A DNA stretch of 64,000 nucleotides from Effrenium voratum (taxonomy: Eukaryota; Sar; Dinophyceae; Suessiales; Symbiodiniaceae): positions 822,795-886,794 of the forward strand of contig CAUJNA010001857.1 of the NCBI GenBank assembly GCA_963377175.1. The letters are read 5' to 3'. Below, piece by piece: positions 29,701-39,500 of the stretch (the first letter of the stretch is position 1; each line of letters starts with the position of its first letter). A model generated the notes under the pieces. That model ran no database searches, was not told the DNA's origin, and saw nothing but the letters and a program-made list of their open reading frames with translations. The position numbers and the translations under genes were made by a program.

Positions 29701-30252
29701 CGTCTTGCGTTCCGTTGCTGAACGTTTTTGGCTTCCCGGTCCATGCTCTGGCGGTGTTCACAACCTTTGCCCCGCCCTAGCTACCTGAGCTAGCTGCTTT
29801 TGCACTTCTGCGTGGGCGTTCCTTATGAGGGCCATGTGTTTAAGAGAGTTCAAGCACAAAACGAATGATACGTATCAGGAGGGGCTCCTTGGAAGTAAGC
29901 ACTAAACAGACATGAATCGATCCCTATTTGGAGGGGTCCAATTGGGTGATAGTTTGGCAGGTTACGCCGTGAGTTGGAAGACCTTCTTTGATTTGCTATG
30001 TTCAACATGGCTCGAAGTAGAATCGAACGCATGTGCCAGCGGAATTCCCCTCCTTTTGCAGATGTTTGGAGGCTCGCAACTTGTTACTCAAGAAGAGCTG
30101 CGCACATTCAGCCTCCGTCACAAAGGCCGCGTTTTCCACAGACTCCGGTGAGTGTCGACACTGGAGCAGTGGTAAGCCTGCTTGTTGCAAGTTGGCCAAC
30201 TTGCAAAGGGAGGTGATCCAGCTTTGATGTCCAAACCCTGCAGGACAGCAGG

Positions 30253-33120
30253 TGGACAAGAATTGTGAAGCATCCCTACTTTGAGCGCGTTGGTTTGACC
30301 ATGATCTTTCTGAATGCCTTGTGGATCGCTATAGACATTGACTTCAACAACGCGCTGATCATTGTGGACGCAGACTTTGGCTTTATTCTTATGGAGATCC
30401 TTTTCGGGCTCTATTTCATCACGGAGCTTTCTACCAGATATTTTGCTTACCTAAGCACCCGGCTCGCTCTCAAGGATGCCTGGTTCGCATTTGACCTGAT
30501 GCTCGTATTCATCATGGTGACTGAGACTTGGCTGATGCCCTTGATCGACATTGTGATCGAAGGCAAGGTTGTTAGGGTCATGCCAAACGCAGTGGCAGGG
30601 CGGAGTGGAACACGGCTTAACAGGTGTAGCGCAGACCTGACGTCCACGGAAAGGCCTAGGATAATTCAAGGATAGCCCCCTTACTGAAGGCCCAAGAGGT
30701 GATAGCCCTGGTTCGGCCCATAGGAGGTCAAGGAAGGTTGTGCTAAGCAGCCTACAGAGCACATAAACAGCTGCCAACCTGAGAGAGGTATTGCGGGGAG
30801 CGGCACCGGCTTTGGGCGAAGCGCTTCTGTGCTCCGCGTCTTAAAGGTTCTTCGGGTCCTGCGCACGGCGCGGATCATCCGAGTTGCCCGGTACATGCCC
30901 GAGCTGATGATCCTCATCAAGGGATTGCTGGTTGCCGCCCGCTCTGCGCCTTTTAAGGACTAAGGGGTTGGCTCGTTTGGGCGGTTGTTGCTTCATAGTT
31001 CGTCCTGCTGCGCTGCCTGCAATGCTTTGTCATGTGCCACTTGCTGAGGTCTTCTTTACCCTGGTTTTGCTCCTGTTGGTGACGTATATCTTCAGCATCA
31101 CCTTCACACAGCTCAGTCAGGGAACACTGCTTGCGGACCTTCATTTTCCCACGGTGCCCATCTCTGTGCTCACACTGATCATCCAATGTGTGATGCCGGA
31201 CCAGGAAGGTTTTTTCCGACACTCTGCCTAAAAGCCACGCCTGAACTTTGCCGGCTGCTTGATGTTTGTTTCTTTATAGTGAGGTCAACCGGGACCGGTG
31301 TGCATGGCTTATGAAATTTGTCAAACTGCTTGAAAAAATAGAACCTACAGGCGGCTTGGAGTTTTGAAGGCCGCGGGCCACGGGCTTGGCTTAGGCGAGA
31401 TTGCGGCGGAGAGTTGGGTCATGGGGTCCATGGTGCTGGTCTTCATCATGGTACCATGCCGAAATCGAGGATGATCCCGGACCTCTAGCGGGTGTTTGTT
31501 CATCCGTAGGGCGTGGGTGTCCTTTCAAGAAAATAAAGTTAGAGGGAAACCTGGTTTGGTCGAGTGTTTTTCAACTTGTTGTTCGACTTTGTTTTGTTCA
31601 ACTTGTTTTGGGGGAGGGAGACCCTTTTTCACACTGCCCACAAAGCATGCCCTGTGGGATGCAAAAAGGTGAGTGACAATAGTTGTCCCCAACGGGAATG
31701 GCAGGTTTGGCTATGTGTTGATGCCTTTCCGGTGTATCCTTTTTTGTTCCCAGGTGGGGTCCCTGATCATTATGAACATGTTGGTGGGAGTGCTGGTGGA
31801 GGCGGTGCAGACAGTGGCCACCTGCGAACACGAGCAGATCCACATTGACTTCGCCAAACGGGTCCTGTGGGATATGATCGACAAGAGTGGCGCGGACGAG
31901 GCATCAACCTGCTGTGGAGTTTGGAATCCGGGGGAGTTATGCGACCTCCATACCATCACGAAGGCATAAGAAACGGCTTGGTAAGTTTATCCAGGGATAG
32001 CCCCCTGAGATGTTTCCCTGAGATGCCGTGGGACAGCTGCGCGGGCATGCATGGCCATCAGGCTCTAAAGAGAGATGCTGCCTTTGAGCGGAAGCTTTTG
32101 TCTTGTTGCAGCGTACTGGTTGATGGCGTAAATCTTCCAACCTTCTGAACCATTTATCCGTTCCAACTCGGTGTCAAGGCAGCACCCCCAGATATGGATA
32201 CCTAGAAGTTACGGCTTTGAAGCTGACCCCCTAGCAAATGCTATCGGCAGAATGGCGACAACCTCATCTCGGAGCAAGAGTTCGAACGACTGATGGAGAT
32301 GCCCGAGGCATTGATCGCCTTGAACCGCCTTGGTGTGGAGCTTTATGCGGCCTTGGAGCGACCCGGCAGACCATGTCAGTGAAACGCAGTGGGTTGAGGG
32401 GCAGCAAACAGAACCTGAAATGCAAGTTTTGCTGTGCGATTGTTCAAGCCATGAGCCTGGCCAGCAATGTTTTATCATTTTATCACAAGCACAGAACGCT
32501 TAAATCTGTGCGCCCACATTTGTTCAACATTACATGCGCGGAACATGCCGCATCCCCAATTAGCAGCAAGTCCAGAGTGGGCTGCTGATTAACCTTGCCC
32601 AAGGAAGCCACAAGCCTTGACACAGAAGCGCTTCAGGTATGGCAAACTCTTGTTTGAAGATGGCCAGCCTCTGACCTTCGCCGAGCTGCTGGAGGGGATT
32701 CTCATGCTCCGGGGCTCCAACCAGACCACAGTCAAGGACGGCTCGCGAAACGGGATCGCAGTCAAACGAGCCTCTTTCACTGCAGGTTTGGGCCTACAGC
32801 GTCACAAGGGCATAGCAATCTTGCTCAAGGTATTTTTCATGAGCAAGCTAGGCAATGTGCCCGCACTTGGTAGCTTAAACTTTGTAATTATCCATGGAAA
32901 TCACGCAGCAAACTACTACGGGGTTGTTGACACCTACAACCAACTGGAAGAACATTCTGCAGTGTTAGGCTCACATGTGAAGCCACTGAATCTCAAGCAG
33001 TCTCTAAGGCCCCAGCGTTGTCCATGTGCCAGTCTGCATCTATGCAGCGAGGACATAGTGACGCTGAGGAAGTTCACTGCAGATGAGTTCTCGCACTTGC
33101 ACACCGTCCTGGAACAGATG
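30253..33120 (+). CDS. Voltage-gated cation channel with C-terminal EF-hand (at least eight exons)
   Basis: Exons (approximate): 30,253-30,572 gives S1-S3 (WTRIVKHPYFERVGLTMIFL...). 30,813-30,945 gives the S4 sensor, with basic residues at every third or fourth position (RVLKVLRVLRTARIIRVARY). 31,049-31,203 gives S5 and the pore loop ending LIIQCVMPDQ. 31,395-31,450 plus 31,755-31,898 give S6 (IIMNMLVGVLVEAV). 32,251-32,355 completes an EF-hand loop (…NGDNLISEQE). 32,626-32,736 reads FEDGQPLTFAELLEGILMLR. 33,052-33,120 reads DIVTLRKFTADEF. Splicing restores one frame throughout. One six-helix domain is seen, so this is either a single-domain channel or the last domain of a larger one. The pore has no Glu in the expected filter position, so ion choice is uncertain (Na+ or Ca2+). 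The EF-hand suggests Ca2+ regulation at a membrane. Confidence 0.85.
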
Positions 33121-34184
33121 TGCTCCTTCATGGCCGGCACTTGGGCGGATTTTTGGTGGCTCCATGCAATCATGGACAGCGAAACCACACGGGCGGCCTT
33201 TAGTCAGCTTCAATCATGTGTTGGCTGCATCGGTTTTTCAACGTGAGGATTCCCAGTAGTTTTCCTTGGGCTGATGTTTGGCAGGGCCCTCACCAAAGCA
33301 CAATGCCTGGGCTGCGCACAGGCATTCCGAATTCCTTTCGCAGGATTCGAAAGCGGTTCAAATTGCAGTGATTAAATGGCGAATCTTTTGGCAGCTGCGT
33401 GTCCAAGGCAACAAGACTCCATCGTCGCCGCTGGTAAGGACACCATCCAAATTGGGAACAGGAGCAGCTGTCCGCGGATTTGATGAAGTGCCCCTAGGCT
33501 AGCAACGAGCCAAATCACGGAGACTAGTTCTGGGTCAATGCCCAACATTTCGTGGCATCGCATCTAGCATGTTTGGCCTTTAGGCTCAAGAACGACTATT
33601 ATAAGGTCACTGTCCGCATTGGTGAAACACCAAAGTCGCATTGCTGAACGTGTGCCACGTTGACTGCAGGTAAACTTCACAGATCCAGCTGTCCATCAGG
33701 TTGTGGAGACGGCCAGGCGCACGCCGTTTTTTCCCACCAGTTGTGTTGGGGCTCAAGCCTTGAATGGAATCCTGGCCATGTCAAAGACATGGCCTGTACT
33801 AGTGAGGCGGTTGTTAACTCAACCTGTTCAAGGGCTCTCATGGGGTCGGCAACCAGCCAGTCCTGAAGCTTTACTGGCTTGGCCGATCCTGATGTTACAT
33901 GTTGCCCACATTCTCACCCGACAACGCTGCATCAGCACTGAGCTTCTTCGGCATCATTGTGTTTTTTCGTCTCACACACATCACTTGAGGATTGATGCGA
34001 GGCACGGGTAAGCTTACGATGTACTGCCTTTGGTTGCTGATTTACAAGATTGATCCTCAACTTGATCCCATGCACCTGGACTTCATCGCACATTGTAAAA
34101 GCTCGCAGACTTCATGCGAGAGTGGCCAAGATAATTATTCATCGAGGATCGCAAAGTTACCACTGCTTATTATCAATCTGTTTT
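33121..34184. other. Stretch downstream of the channel exons
   Basis: No firm exon. A short island after an AG at 33,667-33,669 (VNFTDPAVHQVVETARRTPF) is weakly exon-like and could belong to the channel gene. The 3' end of that gene is not identified. Confidence 0.3.
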
Positions 34185-34395
34185 GCTCGGTCCAACTGGT
34201 TTCAGCCGGCTTCATTGTCTCAAAGTTTTACTAGACCAGCTAAATTCAACCGCCTCAACTGGTTCGCCCGGCTCAGCTGTTCCAACTGGTTCAACTGGTT
34301 CACCTGGTGCAGACTTACTTGGCCTAAGTGGTTTCAACTCAGTCAACCGCTCAACCGGTTCAACTAGACCAACCAGTCTAGCCGGCTTAACCTTT
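34185..34395. repeat. Degenerate TTCAACTGG/CGGTTCAAC repeat
   Basis: Multiple imperfect copies of a 9-10 bp unit (CAACTGGTT, CAACCGGTT, CCAACTGGT). The + frame reads as Gly/Ser/Thr triplets (STGSPGSAVPTGSTGSPG), but this is probably a by-product of the repeat and not a protein. Confidence 0.6.
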
Positions 34396-34598
34396 GCTCT
34401 CGCTCGCTCAACTCGCACTCTCCGCAAAGATTGCCAACGCTCTTTCGTTGAGGCGCGTTGCGCATTTCCTTCGCCCGAGATCCGATCGTTTTTGTAGCGC
34501 TCTCAAGTCAAAATCGTTCTTGTCTGGGGCTGCTCGAATAGCGTCACTTTACAAGTTGATGGATGGGGAGTGGGTCGCCTTTTGGGGACTGCGCGGCT

Positions 34599-34680
34599 TT
34601 ATTTACACGCTGACGCGACACAGCCGGCCACCGGGCACCTGGCCCTGCCTGTTCTGTCACTTCCCTGTCCTGTAATTCGG
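34599..34680. repeat. Dispersed repeat, copy 1
   Basis: TTTACACGCTGACGCGACAC onward matches 47,207-47,286 at roughly 90% over about 80 bp in the same orientation. The two copies lie on either side of the Helentron-like element, 12.6 kb apart. The next 150 bp (34,680-34,830) resemble 46,640-46,780 instead, so this is a composite dispersed family. Confidence 0.7.
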
Positions 34681-34950
34681 ATGAGATGCCGAGATTTGAA
34701 CCGCACTTCCTTTGCGCGTCTTTCCTGCAACTTTGAGAGTTTCCTGGCATTTCCCTTTGCTTCCTGTGCGTTTGAGCTCCCTGCACTTCCTTGAGCGCCG
34801 TGTCAGTCGCATTTCTCCCCCCTGTAAGCACCCCAGCGCGAAGCCTTGTGCAAACTGCTCGACAGCTAAAACCACAGAAGCGCGCCAACACGCTAAACCC
34901 ACATGCGCAGGTTGAAGCAGCATGCACGCGCTAGAACGGAAACAGGGCGG

Positions 34951-35282
34951 AAGTTGCCCCCAGGGCGCTTCTCAGTCATGTGCCTCTGCAGCCATGGAGA
35001 AGAAGCAGGAGTCGCGATTGCAAACGCGCTCGAAAGGGAGGAGGCGGCAAGTTGCCCACAGGGCGCTTCTCAGTCATAGACCGCTTCAGCCATGGAGAAA
35101 AGGCGATGGTCGCGCCAGCCAGGGAATGCGCATGGTGTCAGAAAAGGCCGCAGTTGCTTCCGTTGGATGTTTCCCGCCCTGTCACTTCATTTTCCTGCAT
35201 TTGAAGTGTCATCTGTTTCACTGCCCTTCAGTCGCTACTCGTCATCTACCGGAAAGTTGCCCGCAGGGTGCTTCCAAGTCGA
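34951..35282. repeat. Spaced GTTGCCCnnnGGGCGC motif
   Basis: AGTTGCCC followed by a short gap and GGGCG or GGGTG occurs at about 34,952, 35,049 and 35,258, and again at about 36,499 and 36,540 just before the helicase ORF. The first two copies extend to CGCTTCTCAGTCAT. The core is a near palindrome. It could be a regulatory repeat of the downstream element or a remnant of tandem copies. Confidence 0.6.
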
Positions 35283-35564
35283 AAAAGAAGTGGAAGGAGG
35301 GCGGGGGCCAGCCCGTCAGGCCCGCTCCTGCACTTCCAGTCCCTGCACGTCCTTGCCTTTCCTGTTACTTGAGCCCCGTCCAGGTTCCCATCCATGTCCG
35401 AGCCATCCCATCTGCTTTCTCCTTTAGTGTACTTTGTTTTTTTAGTTGCCATCAATCATCCATCCATTTTCCACCAGTTCCATCCCTTCCATACATTATT
35501 ATGCATCCATTCTCCAACACTGTTCCACCCGCTTCCACAAGCTGCCAGCAGTGTCGCCATGCAT

Positions 35565-35738
35565 GTTGCAAGAGCAGTTTGGCAGTTGTAAGGGAAGCCG
35601 AGTGAAGCTAAGGGACGCCAGACAGCACAAGCAGATTGATCACCCCGCATCAGTTGACCGCGCGCTGCACAGCGTCGCAAGGCATTTTGCAAGCGCAGTT
35701 TGGCAGTTTTAAGGGAGGCCGAGTGAAGCCAAGGGAGC
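35565..35738. repeat. 121-bp spaced direct repeat
   Basis: GCAGTTTGGCAGTTxTAAGG followed by a matching GCCGAGTGAAGC segment occurs at 35,574 and 35,695, about 50 bp each, with the second copy diverged at a few bases. Confidence 0.75.
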
Positions 35739-35754
35739 GCCTGAAAATGTTCGT

Positions 35755-36003
35755 TGCACAAGCAGCAGCATGTTTCACATAGCAGCCACCAATAATGTTC
35801 ATCGTGCTTGCAGCAACATGTTTCACGCGGCAGCTCTTGATGACGTTCGCCGCAGAAGCAGCAACATTTCTCGCGCAGCAGCTTTCAAAAACATTCGTCG
35901 CATCAGCAGCAACATGTGTCACACAGCAGCTTCTGAAAACGTTAGTCGCTCAAGCAGCAACATGTGTCACGCAACAGCCACGTCGGACTAGCAGCAATCA
36001 CAC
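35755..36003 (+). repeat. 48-bp minisatellite, five units
   Basis: Units begin near 35,770, 35,818, 35,866, 35,914 and 35,962, exactly 48 bp apart, around a core of AGCAGCAACATGTTTCAC. As 48 is a multiple of 3, the + strand stays open and would encode a 16-residue repeat (MFHAAALDDVRRRSSN type). Substitutions between units are many, but there are no indels. The unit before the first and after the last are degenerate. Confidence 0.9.
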
Positions 36004-36578
36004 AACAGATTCGTCGCACTAGCTGCGATGGAACTTTTTTTTTTGTCGCAAAGCCTTGCAGGCTATTTACAAGGGACAAAAAAAGCAACAGTAGGAAGCA
36101 AGGTCCACTTCAGTAACAAGCCCTTGGCTTGGCGCCAGGTTTTTGGAAACCAGCTCTGCGGGCAAGCCAACCCTCGAACCGTTTCAGCCAAGCAAAGCGC
36201 CGCAAACAAACCTGTCGTTGAGGGTTGTTTCAATAGTCTGGTTTCACCTGAACGTGGCGCGACTCTTTCACTGTAAGACACGAAAAAAAGAATATGAAAA
36301 CACCTTGGGAATGTCACATGTTGCGCATGATTACTCACAAAGGCAGGGCCAACTTGCGGTGCTTCTCTCGCAGCAGTTGCAGCTCGCAGCTCAGACTTGT
36401 CCAAACTGTTAGACAGCTGGGGCCGCGCCCGAAACACGCCAACAGGCTTCAGCTACAGGAGTCAAGCATCACGCACGGTCTAGCGCTGGAAGAAGGGGAA
36501 AGTTGCCCGCGGGGCGGACAAGGAGCTGCAGGCTGGTGACAGTTGCCCATGGGGCGCTGGTAAGTGATTTAGCAGCGC

Positions 36579-39500
36579 ATGGCAAGTGGGGCTGGGCACA
36601 GAGCCGGGGGTGTAGTCGTGGCAGTTCCTGGAGATGGCTGGTGCCTCTTCCATGCGGTGGCAAGGTACGGGGCCAGGCCTGGAGCAGGTGCTAGGCCGCG
36701 CTGGTGTCTGCGTGCTGCAGCGGAGATCTACTTGCAGGCGCTAGAGTGGCTGTGGGCGGCGCTGGCTGGACCAGATGCCGCAGCAACTGAAGCAGCTTGC
36801 GTGCCAGAAACGGAGGCGGAGTTGGAGCGACACCGAGACTTCGTTCGACGGCGCGGTGGCGTGGAGGCACAGGTTCCAGACGCCAAGCTGGTGCTGTGGA
36901 GTAAGGTGCTGGCTGTGGTGGAGCAGCCTAACGGTCTGGACTCCTTCCATCATGGGACCAGCGCAGAATTGTGGGCGCTCACCCAGCAGTTCGACTTCGA
37001 TGCTATAGTATGGAGCGGCGTCCCTGACGCGAACTACTGGGCACGAACTCAGACTCGTGTCACGGACGAAGAATGCCGGACGGCAGTGGCTCGGCTCCCG
37101 ACCGTGCTGCAGCTGCTGCACCGAGAGATCGGCAACGTGGGGCACTATGATCTGCTCGGGACCGATGCCGTGTCTCCGCAGCCGTTTGCGCGGACACCTT
37201 GGGTGAGGCGGTGGGCCGAAGGCGGCAGTGAAGCCATGTGGGAAGTGCTAGGCATGCCAAGGCGGCCCGAGCGCATCCATGCTCCAATTCCTGAAGTGGA
37301 GGCGGACGTCTGGTCCGAGCCAGAAACCAAGTGTGACGTGGTCTTGTCAGACAAAAACTCTGACAAAATAGACATGGAAACCGATAGTGTGCCAAGGCAG
37401 CCCGAGCGCATCCATGCTCCAATTCCTGAAGCGGAGGCGGACGTCTGGTCCGAGCCAGAAACCAACAGTGACGTGCCCTTGTCAGACAAAAACTCTGACA
37501 AAATAGAGATGGAAACCGATAGTGTGCAGTCGTGGGACTCGCAGGATGCCAGCGACGAAGCTGAAGAGCTCGGCCCGGTGGCGGTGGAAGCCAGCAAGAC
37601 GTGGACCACCCTGGAAGACACAGACGTCCACCTTGCCGAGCAAGTGGCATCCCTGCTGCGGCCGACGCCGCTGCTGCCGCCGCCGCTCCCGGCCTGGAGT
37701 GCCAGCATGTGCGCGCCTGCCTCAGGAATAGTCTACCCCGCCGTGCATTGCGCGTTTGCAGGCTGCGCTTGGTGCAGCGAGATGCAGCCGTGTCAAGAGG
37801 CCTCGGGGCACGCTGGAGCGTGGGTGGTGCCAGACTTACACTGGACTCGCCTGAGTGGCGCCTGCTGCGGCAAGGCGAACACGTGTCTCTGGGCTCACTT
37901 GGCCGCGTGCCACTGGGACAGCCTGTGTGCCGGCCAGGCAGGGCAGGAGTGGTGGCAGGCCAAGAGCCGGTACATGCGAGCCCTCGTTTGCCGAGAGGAG
38001 GCATCCGTGCCTGCAGTGGGCTGGAGCGTGGATCGGCGCACGCTACGCCGTCTCCGACAGGAGAGGCGCGAGGAGCACTGCGTGGCCTTGGTGTGCGCCT
38101 GTTGCGCGGGAGTGCAGCCTGGAGGTCCTAATGGCAACGTAGGATACGTGTCAGTGCGCGAGCTGTTCACAACCGTGTCAGCCGAGAGCTTTGCCGCGAA
38201 CTGGAGCTTGACAGAGTACATTCGCAAGTACGGCGAGCACGCGGCCGTGAGAGATCGGCTTCCGGAGCAGGATTGGCAGCTGTCGCTGCCGCCCGATCTG
38301 TTTGAGGGGCAGCGAATTCTGTGCTGCCCAGAAGACCGCGTGTGTGCCGCGTGTCCAGCCACGCAAGAGCAACTGTGCGCTGAGTGCAAGCTGCCACTGT
38401 GCCGGACATGCTGGAGCCGCTTGCGGCAGAGCACGTGCCCGCAAGTCCCGCAAGCTCTTGCCAATGACAACTGGTACGGGTATCCTCTGAATTTCTTATA
38501 TCAAGAAAAGGTGCGGTGGATTGAGGCCGCGGCAGCAGGTCCCGTGTGGACGTCCGTGGTGAGTTTCTATATAGAGGAAGATCGCGGGCACCTGATGGAG
38601 GAGGAGCTGCATCGCAGCGACTTCCGCGTGGCCGTGCGAGGCAATGTTAGCTCCTTCAGCATGCCTTGGGAGGAGATCTACGGCAGTCTCCACCGCTTGG
38701 GGGCGGAGGCTGTGCTGCATCAGCTGCCGCACGCAGTCCCGGTGCTCAACACCATGATGAAGTTGACAATCAAGGGCATGCGGCACGCCGAGATCGTGGA
38801 GTGGGTGGCTGGTGCAAAGCTGCGCCCGTGGATCGTCGTGAGGTTGTTGGAGCACCTGATCGACAGCGGACATCCCATGTGTGAGGCATGGGCAGACAAA
38901 GCCGCGCTCAAAGAAAGCTTGAAGCAGCGGGTGTTCAGCAGGTACGGCAAAGACGAAATGTCGCCGGTGACCATGGAGGCCGCCCCGATGGCGCCGGAGG
39001 AAGCCGACCAAAGCGGCGGAGGGCAGAAAAAGCATGCCACACCTGAAGCGGCCAGCGTGCATGAAGTCAACGGCGAGGCCTTTGCTGGCATAGTGCGGCC
39101 GCACGTGTTGTCGTCCGACTACACTAGCTCCCAGGTGCACGACGTAGACGTGCAAGAAATTGTGCAGCTAGCCAAGCTCACCGCGCACGTGAAGGTGCAA
39201 ACCGGGCAAAGCTTTTGGGACCAGTGGCAAAATCGATTCGTCAGCTGGGCGTACCCTTTCAGCCTGCCCGCGCCAGTGGGCGGTCCGGATTTCCCGTCCA
39301 AGTCGCGGGACCGCAGGGGCAGTGAGGCTGCCGTGCTCACGCCCTTTGCATACATGCAATCGCTGGCCCGGCGCGTGGAGAGCTCCATCCGCAACTCCTG
39401 GGATCTAGTGCCCGGGGTGCGCCGCATCACGATGAAGTGGCATTCGGTGTGGCACTCCGACCTGTGGCGTCGGCTCAAAGGCAAGCGGGCCGAGCTGAAG

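Noticed and set aside
30008..30035. tRNA-like AGAATCGAACGC
   Set aside because: Isolated T-arm-like word with no cloverleaf.
34185..34395. Collagen-like Gly-Ser-Thr protein
   Set aside because: Explained by a degenerate 9-10 bp repeat. Other frames are equally open.
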